Positions 7,384-14,752 are shown, counted from the stretch's first letter. The stretch is 28,034 nucleotides of DNA from Symbiobacteriaceae bacterium (GCA_027356675.1 DAHVXO010000214.1:1-28034), one strand, 5' to 3'. Notes: generated from the letters alone by a model not told the origin. Numbers and translations: made by a program.

Positions 7384-8598
7384 ATGAAACTCAACTGGAA
7401 GAACACATTTGTCATTGGTCTGGGGTTCTTCGGCATTTCGCTGGTCTGGCCGATCTATAACTCTTACATGCCGCTGTTGTACGCCAAGTTCGACCTGAGC
7501 AAGCAGACCATCGGCTACGTCATGACCATCGACAACTGGCTTGCCTTGTCCCTCACCCCCTTGGTGGGCGTGCTCAGCGACAAGACCCGCACCCGCTTCG
7601 GCCGGCGGATTCCCTACCTGCTGGTGGGGGCGCCACTGGCGGCCATATTCCTGGCACTCATACCGTTGGGGTGGGCCACCAGCCTGGGGCTCCTCGTGGC
7701 CTTCACCGTCATCATGAACCTCTCCATGGCCTCGTTCCGGTCGCCCATCGTGGCCCTGATGCCTGATATCACGCCGTCTGAGTTGCGGAGTAAGGCCAAC
7801 GGTATCATCAATTTCATGGGCGGCCTGGGGTATATCGTCGCTACCTTCGGCGGCTCCATCCTCTATAAGATGTACCCGGGGTACCCGTTCCTGGCGGCGG
7901 CTGCCCTGCTCATCGCGGTGACGCTGGCGTTCTTCTTATGGATTCGCGAGCCGGCAGGCGCCACGGAAAAGAGCGAGCGCTTGCAGTTTGGCCTGATCCG
8001 GGAACGCAGCGCACTCTTTATGTGCCTGGCTATCTTCTGCTGGTTTGTGGGCTGGAACTCGATTGAAACGTGGCTGACCACGTACGGCGTAGAGCATCTG
8101 CACGAGGAAGCCTACAAGGTGGCCGGCCTGCTCACTTTTACGGGTGGCGGCTTCCTGCTGATGGCCATTCCCGCTGGATTCGTTGCGGAAGGGACCCGCA
8201 GATGGCGAGGCCTGGGCCGGAAGTGGACCATCGTCCTGGGTCTGGTGGGAATCATCATCGCGTTCATGGCGTTGCGGGCCCGAACGGATCTCAGTGGCGC
8301 CAAGTTGCTGCTGATCTTCGCTGGGTTCGCGTGGGCCTGGGTCAATATCAACTCGTATCCGATGATTACGCAGATGGCCCCGCCCGGGCAGATTGGCACA
8401 TACACGGGCCTCTATTACCTCTTCTCCGCGCTGGCGAACATCGTGGGGCCACCCCTATTTGGTTGGATGTTTGACAACTACGGCTATGGGTTCTTCTTCC
8501 CCCTGGCCGTCGTCTTCATGGCTCTGGCCTTGCTGAGCATGCTCATGGTGACACGAGGCGAAGCCACCCCCACGCCGGGCGCAGCGGCCGCAGACTAA
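7384..8598 (+). CDS. MFS transporter, SLC45/sugar-transporter-like
   Basis: A 404-residue inner-membrane carrier with about 12 hydrophobic segments. The loop between helices 2 and 3 reads GVLSDKTRTRFGRRIPYLLVG, close to the SDRTRTRxGRRRPY motif of the SLC45-like and GPH sugar-transporter families. A second helix-loop motif appears at ITPSELRSKANGIINFMG. This points to uptake or export of a sugar or glycoside, though the substrate cannot be read from sequence. The ATG at 7384 follows AAGGGGGA by 7 nt. The neighbouring Gfo/Idh/MocA oxidoreductase, a family that often acts on sugars, is convergent, so a shared sugar role is possible but unproven. No binding protein or regulator lies beside it. 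Confidence 0.85.
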   Translation: MKLNWKNTFVIGLGFFGISLVWPIYNSYMPLLYAKFDLSKQTIGYVMTIDNWLALSLTPLVGVLSDKTRTRFGRRIPYLLVGAPLAAIFLALIPLGWATSLGLLVAFTVIMNLSMASFRSPIVALMPDITPSELRSKANGIINFMGGLGYIVATFGGSILYKMYPGYPFLAAAALLIAVTLAFFLWIREPAGATEKSERLQFGLIRERSALFMCLAIFCWFVGWNSIETWLTTYGVEHLHEEAYKVAGLLTFTGGGFLLMAIPAGFVAEGTRRWRGLGRKWTIVLGLVGIIIAFMALRARTDLSGAKLLLIFAGFAWAWVNINSYPMITQMAPPGQIGTYTGLYYLFSALANIVGPPLFGWMFDNYGYGFFFPLAVVFMALALLSMLMVTRGEATPTPGAAAAD

Positions 8599-8613
8599 AA
8601 GTCTCGCCGCGCA

Positions 8614-8651
8614 GGACACACCCCCGCACAACTTGGTACGGGGGTGTGTTC
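8614..8651. terminator. Hairpin terminator between MFS and Gfo/Idh/MocA genes
   Basis: ACACACCCCCG (8616-8626) pairs with CGGGGGTGTGT (8639-8649) around a 12-nt loop, with two further outer pairs. It lies 15 nt after the MFS stop and 10 nt from the convergent gene's stop. No long T-run follows on either side, so efficiency is uncertain. Confidence 0.65.
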
Positions 8652-8660
8652 ACGCTTGGG

Positions 8661-9593
8661 TCAGTTTTCGCCCGCCAACAGGATGGACTCGGCCAATTCC
8701 TGCGTCCGCAACGCCTCCGCGGCGGAGGTCTCTGGCTGGGCTCCAGACCGGACGCAATCAAGGAAGTGCTCAGTGGCAGCGACGATGCCTTTCTTCTCAA
8801 GGCTCGAGGTCCAGGACCCGCCAATGGTCTCGGTGCGGGGGATGCCGTTCTCGACGACTGTCAGGCGTTCCATCTCCGCGACGATCACGGACAGCCCGCC
8901 GCCGTGCAGCTCAAGCCGTTCCGTACCGGCCCCGGCGCCGTAACTCTGCGAGATCTGGGCAACCACACCGTTCGGGGTGTGGAGCTGCGCAGCCATCAGC
9001 CCGAGACGGGTCAGCGAGGACTGCCTTTGCAGGTCGGGGCCGGCGATGAAGCGGGCAAGGTCGATGATGTGGATCGCATCGTCCATGATGATCTGTCTGA
9101 CGGGCCAGCCCGAATGGTCCCCATGGCGGTGCTTATGTACCTGGACCAGTTCCACCCGGCGGCCGGTGGCGGAAAAATGCGCCAGGGCTTGCCGGTAGAT
9201 TGGGGCGTAACGGCGGTTGAACCCAACCATCAGCAGGCGGCCGGGACGGTTGGCGGCCTCTACGATCTTCCGGGCGTCCGCAAGGTCGATGGCAAGCGGT
9301 TTCTCCAGGTAGACAGCGATGCCGGCCTCCAGCAGGGCGACCGTGACGTCCGGGTGGGATTCGGTGGCGGAGAGAACGTAGGCGGCCTGAGGCCGGACGG
9401 CCAGAAGCTCGGCCCAGGAACGGGCCGTCAGGTTGAGACGATACTGAGACTCCAGTGCGGCGATGTATGCACCAGTGCGGCTGGTCAGGGCAATGACCGC
9501 GACACCCGGATGAGCCGCCAGAACGGGTAGGTGGGCCTTGCGGGCAATGGAGCCAAGTCCTACCACGCCAACTGTGATCTTTCCTGCAGACAT
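8661..9593 (-). CDS. Gfo/Idh/MocA family oxidoreductase
   Basis: A 310-residue NAD(P)-dependent dehydrogenase of the glucose-fructose oxidoreductase/inositol dehydrogenase/MocA family. It begins with the Rossmann motif VGVVGLGSIARKAHLP, has the family signature EKPLAIDL at residues 97-104 (Glu97-Lys98-Pro99), then GFNRRYAPIY and the catalytic-domain motif DDAIHIIDLARF with His175 in the usual catalytic position. The family oxidises hydroxyl groups of sugars, inositols and their derivatives; the exact substrate is open. The ATG at 9591-9593 has GGGAGG 7 nt ahead. The frame is open further upstream to 9851, but that stretch lacks family similarity. It is a single gene, convergent with the MFS transporter. 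Confidence 0.9.
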   Translation of the reverse strand: MSAGKITVGVVGLGSIARKAHLPVLAAHPGVAVIALTSRTGAYIAALESQYRLNLTARSWAELLAVRPQAAYVLSATESHPDVTVALLEAGIAVYLEKPLAIDLADARKIVEAANRPGRLLMVGFNRRYAPIYRQALAHFSATGRRVELVQVHKHRHGDHSGWPVRQIIMDDAIHIIDLARFIAGPDLQRQSSLTRLGLMAAQLHTPNGVVAQISQSYGAGAGTERLELHGGGLSVIVAEMERLTVVENGIPRTETIGGSWTSSLEKKGIVAATEHFLDCVRSGAQPETSAAEALRTQELAESILLAGEN

Positions 9594-9678
9594 GTGCGTC
9601 CTCCCGTCGTACCAAGGCGTTGACTCGCTAGTTTTCGCCGTTTCAACCGGCCGTCCCTGCACGGGGCCTGCGCGCGGA

Positions 9679-9712
9679 GCCGGGGGGGCCCGCAGTAGCG
9701 CTGGGCCCCGGC
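9679..9712 (-). terminator. GC-rich hairpin behind the CotF gene, possible weak terminator
   Basis: On the minus strand GCCGGGGCCC pairs with GGGCCC-CCC-CGGC (3-nt bulge) around an 11-nt loop, about 23 nt past the CotF stop. There is no T-run, so its use as a terminator is a guess. Confidence 0.35.
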
Positions 9713-9735
9713 CTGACTCCATGTGTGGGTTTGGT

Positions 9736-10146
9736 TCAGTGCGCGATGCCCAACGCCTGTGTAGCATCGTCCTCCATCTGACCAGCGGGAAAGGGCCACT
9801 CGGCTTTCGCCTGCTGCATATGATCGAACGCGCTGACGACCGTCTGCGCATCGGCTACGGGCAGCCGGTACCAACCCTTCTTGAAGGCCGTGTCGAAGAG
9901 TTGCCGCTGTGACTGGTGGCTGCCTTCGTGGTCGCGTTTCTGCACCTCAAAAAGGCGATCGCTGCTTGCCTCAAGCATAGCGATGTTGTACTCGTTGGTC
10001 AGGTACTTCTGCGCAGCAAGGAGATCGAACATCCGGTCCCGGTCGTTGACGTTGGCATCCGGTATGGTGGGCAGGCCTGTATTCTCCTGGTGGAACATCA
10101 CCAGATGACCGCCCTCGAAGGTGAACTGCGGCTGGGGCTGATGCAC
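9736..10146 (-). CDS. CotF-like spore coat protein
   Basis: A 136-residue helical protein of the CotF (spore coat) family. The key region is DRDRMFDLLAAQKYLTNEYN, corresponding to the CotF core where a DLLxxEKxxxxxY helix is conserved. It continues with LEASSDRLFEVQKRDHEGSHQSQRQ-type helices and a family-like end at FKKGWYRLPVADAQ (KGWY-x-AxxA). Family members form part of the endospore coat or appear in related stress roles. GTG at 10144-10146 is chosen because a GAGGAGGG site sits 6 nt before it; the longer reading from GTG 10164 overlaps the previous gene and hides that site. It follows the second small CotF-like gene by 14 nt, so both are likely made together during sporulation. No clear sigma-E/K promoter could be fixed. 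Confidence 0.85.
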   Translation of the reverse strand: MHQPQPQFTFEGGHLVMFHQENTGLPTIPDANVNDRDRMFDLLAAQKYLTNEYNIAMLEASSDRLFEVQKRDHEGSHQSQRQLFDTAFKKGWYRLPVADAQTVVSAFDHMQQAKAEWPFPAGQMEDDATQALGIAH

Positions 10147-10160
10147 AAAGCTCCCTCCTC

Positions 10161-10424
10161 TCACATCTGAGTGGTCACGGACTGTACGCCGGACACCGAG
10201 GCTTGCACCGCCACGTTGACATGCTGCTGCAGGTGGTGCGTCAGGTTTTCGACATTCTGCTGATGCTGGCGGCCGACCTCAAACATGACCTGGCGGCACT
10301 CGGGCTCGAGTGTCTGGTGGGCATACTGGTAGGCCTTCTTGAAGGCCACCAACTCCCATGCCGCCAGGTCCTTGATGTAGGACAAGTCCTTCTCCGTGAG
10401 GGGGAGCATCTGGGTGTGCTGCAC
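10161..10424 (-). CDS. Small CotF-like/ferritin-like helical protein
   Basis: An 87-residue, all-helical protein: LTEKDLSYIKDLAAWEL then FKKAYQYAHQTLEPECRQVM and RQHQQNVENLTHHLQQH. The pattern of two antiparallel amphipathic helices with QHxxNxxxL near the end is seen in small spore coat/CotF-type proteins of Firmicutes. Start is GTG 10422-10424, nine nt behind AAGGAGGG; the frame remains open to 10517, but the extra part holds the ribosome site. It lies just upstream of the larger CotF gene, ending 14 nt before it. A structural coat role is inferred from that pairing. Confidence 0.8.
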   Translation of the reverse strand: MQHTQMLPLTEKDLSYIKDLAAWELVAFKKAYQYAHQTLEPECRQVMFEVGRQHQQNVENLTHHLQQHVNVAVQASVSGVQSVTTQM

Positions 10425-10512
10425 CTGTCTATTCCCTCCTTCAAGCATCGATTGGAGTCCACCGTTATGTTGACCGGATTCCGCCGGTCGCATGCCTGGA
10501 AACACGGTCACA

Positions 10513-10543
10513 GCCAAAAGAAAACCCCCGGTTGTCCGGGGGT
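10513..10543 (-). terminator. Rho-independent terminator of the RRM gene
   Basis: On the minus strand ACCCCCGG-acaa-CCGGGGGT (10524-10543) is an 8-bp stem followed at once by TTTTCTTTT. It starts 13 nt after the stop codon of the RNA-binding protein gene and separates it from the CotF pair. Confidence 0.9.
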
Positions 10544-10556
10544 ATCTTGCGAGGAT

Positions 10557-10823
10557 TTAGCGGAGTCTGTTGCTCGCCTGGCGCGGCTGCGCTTCGTTGA
10601 CAATCAGCGGCCGGCCGCCGACGACGGCGCCGTTCATCGAATTGATGGCCTTCTCGACATCGGTCTCGGCGACCTCGACGAAACCGAAGCCACGCGAACG
10701 CCCTGTTTCACGGTCGGTGATGATACGCGCAGATTGAACCGTGACGTGCGCCGAAAATGCCCGGAGCAGGTCCTCTTCAGTCAGACTCCACGGAAGGTTC
10801 CCGACGTAAAGGGTCTTGGTCAC
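10557..10823 (-). CDS. Single-RRM RNA-binding protein
   Basis: An 88-residue protein made of one RNA recognition motif. RNP2 is TLYVGNL directly after the start and RNP1 is RGFGFVEV at about residues 42-49, with the usual aromatic residues for RNA stacking. A short C-terminal tail (EAQPRQASNRLR) is basic and polar. Bacterial single-RRM proteins bind RNA, and several are linked to cold or other stress; the target here is unknown. The GTG at 10821-10823 is taken as the start because GAGGTGA lies 5 nt before it and the product MTKTLYVGNL is typical for the family. A longer reading from GTG 10832 would include the ribosome site. It is monocistronic: its own promoter lies upstream and a strong terminator behind. 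Confidence 0.93.
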   Translation of the reverse strand: MTKTLYVGNLPWSLTEEDLLRAFSAHVTVQSARIITDRETGRSRGFGFVEVAETDVEKAINSMNGAVVGGRPLIVNEAQPRQASNRLR

Positions 10824-10874
10824 ACGCTTCACCTCGCACTTATTCGGGCAGGTCTTTTGGTAAACCCTGACAAG

Positions 10875-10903
10875 AGCATACTACGTTCGACACAGTGAGA
10901 CAA
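10875..10903 (-). promoter_or_regulatory. Sigma-A-type promoter of the RRM gene
   Basis: Minus strand TTGTCT (10898-10903), 17-bp spacer, TATGCT (10875-10880). Each box matches 4 of 6 consensus bases at ideal spacing. The predicted start near 10868 leaves a leader of about 45 nt. Confidence 0.6.
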
Positions 10904-10951
10904 GACGGAGTTTTCAGTCCGATCACATGAGCGGGGTGAGGCCGATAGACC

Positions 10952-10981
10952 TTGCATGCGAATGCCTGCCCTTTTTAGCAT
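10952..10981 (+). promoter_or_regulatory. Weak promoter candidate for the 2H phosphoesterase gene
   Basis: TTGCAT (10952-10957), 18-bp spacer, TAGCAT (10976-10981). Its distance of about 155 nt to the ATG would leave a long leader, so this is tentative. Confidence 0.3.
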
Positions 10982-11141
10982 ATTCCAACACCGGGCACGG
11001 GCGTATCGCTCGTCCTGGGGGGATCGGCCCTGCTGGTGCGCCGGTCGTCCGCAGAGTGGAAAAAGCGGCCGGAAGGAAACCGAACGCTGTAGGGAGAAAG
11101 CGTTATCGCCCATAAGGTACACAGGAAGGTGGGCCTGCCCA

Positions 11142-11681
11142 ATGGCAATGACCGCACCTACTTTCGCCTACGGCGTGGTGATTCTCCCACCACGAGACCT
11201 GTACCGGGATCTGCTGGCGTTGCGTGACCGTCATCCGCTGCTACGCAGTCCAGCCCCGCCGCACATCACCATCAAGTCGCCGTTCCTGTTCCGGCAGAGC
11301 GGAGCCGTCGTGGTGGAAACGCTGGAGGCGATCTGTGAGCGCTGGGGACCGTTTGAGATTCGGCTCAGTGGGCTGGGCGTCTTCCGCAACTCGATTCTCT
11401 ACGTCCGGGTCGACGAGTCGAAGGAGCTGAATGCGCTGCATCAGGAGATGCTCGACGATCTCGCAGGATTCGTAGAATCGCTATCCGACCGGTGGGATGG
11501 CAATGGCTTCACGCCGCACCTGACGGTCGCTGACAAGCTGGCACCGAATGACCTGTCGGATGTGCGCCGGGCCGTCAGCGATTTCCGATTCCACCGCCGC
11601 TTTACGGTAGACCGGATTCATCTGCTGCGTGGAAAGGGACGCTGGGACATCACGCGCTCATTCCGGCTGGGATCAGAATGA
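11142..11681 (+). CDS. 2H phosphoesterase (2'-5' RNA ligase/YjcG-like)
   Basis: A 179-residue protein of the 2H phosphoesterase superfamily, recognised by two H-x-T-x motifs in near-equal halves: PHITIKSPF (His41, Thr43) and TPHLTVADKL (His126, Thr128). These form the active site of enzymes that open or form 2',3'-cyclic or 2'-5' phosphodiester bonds in RNA or nucleotides. Order and spacing resemble the YjcG-type subgroup of Firmicutes; its physiological substrate is not known. ATG 11142 follows GGAAGGTGG by about 9 nt, and a second ATG at 11148 is possible. The frame is open upstream to 10956 without a supporting site. It is monocistronic with a strong terminator shared with the convergent lipoprotein gene. 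Confidence 0.88.
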   Translation: MAMTAPTFAYGVVILPPRDLYRDLLALRDRHPLLRSPAPPHITIKSPFLFRQSGAVVVETLEAICERWGPFEIRLSGLGVFRNSILYVRVDESKELNALHQEMLDDLAGFVESLSDRWDGNGFTPHLTVADKLAPNDLSDVRRAVSDFRFHRRFTVDRIHLLRGKGRWDITRSFRLGSE

Positions 11682-11683
11682 TG

Positions 11684-11717
11684 AGAGCCCGCCACTCCCT
11701 GGAGAGTGGCGGGCTCT
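11684..11717. terminator. Bidirectional terminator between the 2H gene and the lipoprotein gene
   Basis: AGAGCCCGCCACTC (11684-11697) pairs perfectly with GAGTGGCGGGCTCT (11704-11717) around a 6-nt loop, a 14-bp stem. TTTGTGTCTT follows on the plus strand. It begins 2 nt after the 2H stop and 7 nt from the convergent gene's stop. Confidence 0.88.
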
Positions 11718-11724
11718 TTGTGTC

Positions 11725-12171
11725 TTACTTGGCAAGGCGATCCGTCAGGACCCGGCGGAGCAGATCCAGTGCCGGCTGCACCTGGGCTGGCGGGATCACA
11801 CCAGAGCCGACGACCACCTGGTATTCGCGCCCCGCGACCGTGAGCGTCACGGTCTCGATCAGGGCGTCGGCCATCCTGGGCTCAACGTAAGCACCCGCGA
11901 CGGCAGACCAATCCGCCTTGGCGATCGCGGCCCGCAACAGCCGGACATCCGCAGCGGGCAGGGTGCCCGCACGGTCCGGTCGACCCCGGTCACGCACGCT
12001 GTAGGCCCCGTCGGCGGCGATGGCGAAGTGCCGGTCGAATCCGGCGACGCCGCCTCTCACCTCGTAGACCACCTTGGTAAACGCACCCGTCCCGGTAGCC
12101 TTGGGGGCGCACCCCGCTACCGGGACCAGAAGCGCACACAGCAGCAGGGTCGTGCCTGCGCGCAACCTCAT
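11725..12171 (-). CDS. Putative lipoprotein of unknown function
   Basis: A 148-residue protein with a type II signal peptide: MRLR, hydrophobic GTTLLLCALLVPV, then the lipobox VAGC with the lipid-bearing Cys21. The mature part is about 128 residues and looks like a small beta-rich domain with GFDRHFAIAADGAYSVRD and TVTLTVAGREYQVVVGSG segments, ending in an amphipathic helix (ALDLLRRVLTDRL). I do not recognise a named family. It should be anchored to the outer face of the cytoplasmic membrane. ATG 12169-12171 follows GGGGAGTGA. It starts 16 nt after the small membrane protein gene, so the two are probably one operon with the promoter candidate at 12486-12491. Confidence 0.8.
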   Translation of the reverse strand: MRLRAGTTLLLCALLVPVAGCAPKATGTGAFTKVVYEVRGGVAGFDRHFAIAADGAYSVRDRGRPDRAGTLPAADVRLLRAAIAKADWSAVAGAYVEPRMADALIETVTLTVAGREYQVVVGSGVIPPAQVQPALDLLRRVLTDRLAK

Positions 12172-12187
12172 GCTCTCACTCCCCGGT

Positions 12188-12463
12188 CTACCGCCCTAGA
12201 TAGCGGCCGGCGGCCCAGCCGATCCCAAGCAAGACGACCAGCGCCAGGAGTTCGGCACCGGCCCGCTCGCCCACTTCCAGGGGGTCCTTCTCCCGGTTCC
12301 GCCCACGCAGGATCGCCAGGGATGGCCCAACGGTGAGCACGGACAGCATGTACGTGGCCGTAAGCGGCCAGCGAAAGACAAGTGCCCCGAGCGACCCGAT
12401 ACCGACCGAGGTCCAGAAACTCCAAAATGTGATGACGGCGGTTTCACGGATGACTGGGTTCAC
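12188..12463 (-). CDS. Small two-helix membrane protein, unknown
   Basis: A 91-residue protein with two or three hydrophobic stretches: ITFWSFWTSVGIGSLGALVF, TYMLSVLTVGPSLAIL and, after a charged loop (RGRNREKDPLEVGERAG), LLALVVLLGIGWAAG. The loop and C-terminal RYLGR suggest a membrane hairpin with a positively charged side. No family is recognised. GTG 12461-12463 has GGGGTGA 8 nt before it. It is followed closely by the lipoprotein gene, suggesting a joint envelope role, which is only inferred. Confidence 0.7.
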   Translation of the reverse strand: MNPVIRETAVITFWSFWTSVGIGSLGALVFRWPLTATYMLSVLTVGPSLAILRGRNREKDPLEVGERAGAELLALVVLLGIGWAAGRYLGR

Positions 12464-12485
12464 GTGTGTGCTCTCACCCCTGCCT

Positions 12486-12491
12486 ATTGTA
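12486..12491 (-). promoter_or_regulatory. -10 box candidate for the membrane protein-lipoprotein operon
   Basis: Minus strand TACAAT matches 5 of 6 -10 bases; the -35 region (TTTCCC at 18 bp) is poor. The predicted start near 12479 leaves about 16 nt of leader, including the GGGGTGA ribosome site. Confidence 0.4.
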
Positions 12492-12501
12492 CCCCGTATG
12501 G

Positions 12502-14406
12502 TCAGTAGGGGGAAACCCCACGGGCGATGTCAATTCGAGAGTTCAGCAGGCGCATTCCGTTGGCGATCACCAGCAGGACGCTGGCTTCGTGAATGAACAT
12601 GCCGCTGCTCAAGAACACCTTACGGGTCACCACGCCAACCAGCAGCAGCACAACGACAGCGACGGCGAGGGTGACGTTCTGGCGGACGATGGCGATGATC
12701 CGGTGGCTCAGCCCGATGGCGTAAGGGATCTTCTCCAGACGATCGGCCATGAGGGTGATGTCGGCGGTCTCGGCAGCCACCTGCGTACCGGAGGCGCCCA
12801 TTGCGATGGAGACATCGGCGGTGGCAAGGGCGGGCGCATCGTTGATGCCATCGCCGATCATCGCGACCACGTGTCCCTGGGCCTGCAACTCCTTGATCGC
12901 TGCGACCTTCTCCGTCGGCGAGAGCCCTGCTCGGACTTCGTCCACCCCTAGCTGGGAAGCAACCCGCGCCGCAGCGGCCTGATTGTCGCCGGTGAGCATG
13001 ACCGTGCGCTTGACCCCTGTGGCCTTCAGCGCCTGGACCAGCCCGGTCGCTTCTGGCCGGATTGGATCTGTGATGGCGATGAACCCCACCAGTTGGCCAG
13101 CGGCGGCCACCAGTGCCAGGGTCTCGCCTCGGGCCTCGCCGGCCTCGATACCCCCCTCCTGCACCGTGGTCAGTGCGATCCCCCGGGCCTTGAGGAGCCG
13201 GCGATTCCCCACGAGAACCTCGCCGGTCGCGGTCCGGGCTATGGCCCCAAGGCCGGGCGCCAAGGACCAATCGGTCACGCCGGTCACACCGGTGATGCCC
13301 TCGTCCTTGGCGTAGGCCAAGATGGCCGTGGCAAGGTGATGCTCCGAGCGCTGCTCCGCTGCCACTGCGAGCGAGACTACGTGCTGGTTGTCACCGCTGA
13401 ACGAAACCACGGCCGTCACACGGGGCTGACCACGGGTCAGGGTACCGGTCTTATCGAAGGCGACCAGGTCGACCTTGCCGACCCGTTCGAGCCGCTCGCC
13501 ACCCTTGATCAAGATTCCCTGGCGAGCGGCGCTTCCCAGTCCCGCCACCATGGCGACCGGTGCAGCCACCACCAGGGCGCCTGGGCACCCGATGACCAGG
13601 AACGTCAGGGCAAGGGGGATATCCCTGGTGAACACCAAGAGCAGGACCGCCGCGACAATGACCGACGGCGTATACCACTGGGCGAAACGGTCCAGGAACC
13701 GCTGGACCTTGGGCTTCTGCTCCTGCGCTTCGGCCACCAGGTAAATCAGCCGGCTGAAGGTCGTGTCTGCACCGACCCGCTCGGCCATGACCTCCAGGTA
13801 TCCACCCTGGCTGACGCTGCCGCCCATGACTGCATCGCCGGGGCCGACTTCAGCAGGCAGGGGCTCACCGGTGAGGGCCGCCGTGTCCAGGGCCGCCCGC
13901 CCACTGATGACCTTGCCGTCGGCCGGGACCCGGTCGCCCGGAAGCACCACGATCGTATCGCCGGGCTGGAGCTCGTAGGCCGAGATCACGACCAGGTCCG
14001 CACCCCGCTTGACCCGGGCGGTGCGGGGGGCCATGTCCACCAGGACCCGGAGGGCGGCTCGGGTCCGCTCCAGGGTCAGGTCCTCCAGGTAGCTGCCGAG
14101 AACATAGAGGAAGGTGACCGCCGCGGCTTCCCACGGCTCGCCGATCCAAAGGGCGCCCGCCGTGGCGATGGAGACCAGCAGCGGAATGCTGAACTGCTTG
14201 TTGCGCAGGGCGCCCCAGGCCAGTTTGACCACCGGGAAGCCCGCCACCAAAGATGCCAGTGTCATGAGAACAGTGTAGTCGGCGGCGCTCCCGCTGGTCG
14301 CCCGCATGAGCCACGCAGCGCTAATGAAAGCGCCGGCGACCAGGACCACCACCAGCTTTCGGTGTTGGAACAACCAGGCGTGCAATCGGTCATGGGTACT
14401 CATCAC
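12502..14406 (-). CDS. P1B-type heavy-metal ATPase with CPG membrane motif
   Basis: A 634-residue metal-pumping P-type ATPase. Present are eight predicted membrane segments, the actuator TGEP (about residue 180), the phosphorylation site DKTGTLT (Asp318) and the hinge GDGINDAPAL. The C-terminal helix holds HEASVLLVIANGMRLL, close to the HEGSTLLV motif of zinc/cadmium-type pumps. Two things are unusual. The metal-site motif in the sixth membrane segment is CPG (Cys274) instead of CPC, CPH or SPC. The ATP-binding SEHPLA motif reads SEHHLA, with His for the invariant Pro. No N-terminal metal-binding domain is fused; instead a free HMA protein is encoded just upstream. Start GTG 14404-14406 lies about 11 nt behind GGGAGGGAGGG (ATG 14403 is close by); the frame is open to 14454 but no site supports that. 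Expected at the cytoplasmic membrane exporting a soft or transition metal; the ion is not determined. Confidence 0.9.
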   Translation of the reverse strand: MMSTHDRLHAWLFQHRKLVVVLVAGAFISAAWLMRATSGSAADYTVLMTLASLVAGFPVVKLAWGALRNKQFSIPLLVSIATAGALWIGEPWEAAAVTFLYVLGSYLEDLTLERTRAALRVLVDMAPRTARVKRGADLVVISAYELQPGDTIVVLPGDRVPADGKVISGRAALDTAALTGEPLPAEVGPGDAVMGGSVSQGGYLEVMAERVGADTTFSRLIYLVAEAQEQKPKVQRFLDRFAQWYTPSVIVAAVLLLVFTRDIPLALTFLVIGCPGALVVAAPVAMVAGLGSAARQGILIKGGERLERVGKVDLVAFDKTGTLTRGQPRVTAVVSFSGDNQHVVSLAVAAEQRSEHHLATAILAYAKDEGITGVTGVTDWSLAPGLGAIARTATGEVLVGNRRLLKARGIALTTVQEGGIEAGEARGETLALVAAAGQLVGFIAITDPIRPEATGLVQALKATGVKRTVMLTGDNQAAAARVASQLGVDEVRAGLSPTEKVAAIKELQAQGHVVAMIGDGINDAPALATADVSIAMGASGTQVAAETADITLMADRLEKIPYAIGLSHRIIAIVRQNVTLAVAVVVLLLVGVVTRKVFLSSGMFIHEASVLLVIANGMRLLNSRIDIARGVSPY

Positions 14407-14450
14407 TTTCGCTTCGTCCCTCCCTCCCGGCGCAACGGCCGGCGGTTCGT

Positions 14451-14687
14451 TCACACCCGAGCGCCCGGTGCCGCGATGACGGTCGCGATCTCGAGGCCGA
14501 ACTGCTTGACTACCGCGTGAATGCTCTCTTCCTTCAGCGCACTCTCGTCGTACTCCACGTTGAGCGCTCCGCTGCCAAAGGCAACCTTGGCGGTCTTCAT
14601 GCCCGTCATCTTCTGGGCCGCCTTCTCAAGCTTGGCTGCGCAGCTGGGGCAGTGCAGGTTGCTCATCAGGATCATCTGGCGCTTCAT
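14451..14687 (-). CDS. Free-standing heavy-metal-associated (HMA) domain protein, CopZ-like
   Basis: A 78-residue protein consisting of one ferredoxin-like HMA fold. The metal loop is SNLHCPSCAAKLEKA, with Cys13 and Cys16 as CxxC; the usual GM before it is NLH. The strand VAFGSGALNVEYD and helix KEESIHAVVKQFGLEI complete the fold. It should bind a thiophilic cation and pass it to the pump encoded behind it, replacing the N-terminal domain missing from that pump. ATG 14685-14687 follows AAAGGAG by 9 nt. The gene is first in the operon, under the FNR-type palindrome at 14753-14770. Confidence 0.92.
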   Translation of the reverse strand: MKRQMILMSNLHCPSCAAKLEKAAQKMTGMKTAKVAFGSGALNVEYDESALKEESIHAVVKQFGLEIATVIAAPGARV

Positions 14688-14725
14688 AGTTCGGTTCTCC
14701 TTTCAGCGGGGTCCGGGTTGGCCTC

Positions 14726-14731
14726 ATCATC
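14726..14731 (-). promoter_or_regulatory. -10 candidate of the HMA-ATPase operon
   Basis: Minus strand TGT-GATGAT (extended -10 form, 4 of 6 bases). It puts the start near 14719, so the upstream palindrome would be centred about 42 bp before it, the usual place for a class II Crp/Fnr activator site. No -35 box is seen, as expected for an activated promoter. Confidence 0.45.
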
Positions 14732-14752
14732 ACATGGGCAGCGGGAGCGACA

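Larger units (their letters stand above)
10824..11141. other. 318-bp intergenic region between divergent RRM and 2H genes
   Basis: No convincing gene is seen here. It holds a minus-strand promoter for the RRM gene, a weaker plus-strand promoter candidate for the 2H phosphoesterase gene, and a 6-bp hairpin AACGCT/AGCGTT (11083-11104) in the leader of the latter. The open frames that cross it lack ribosome sites and family similarity. Confidence 0.6.
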
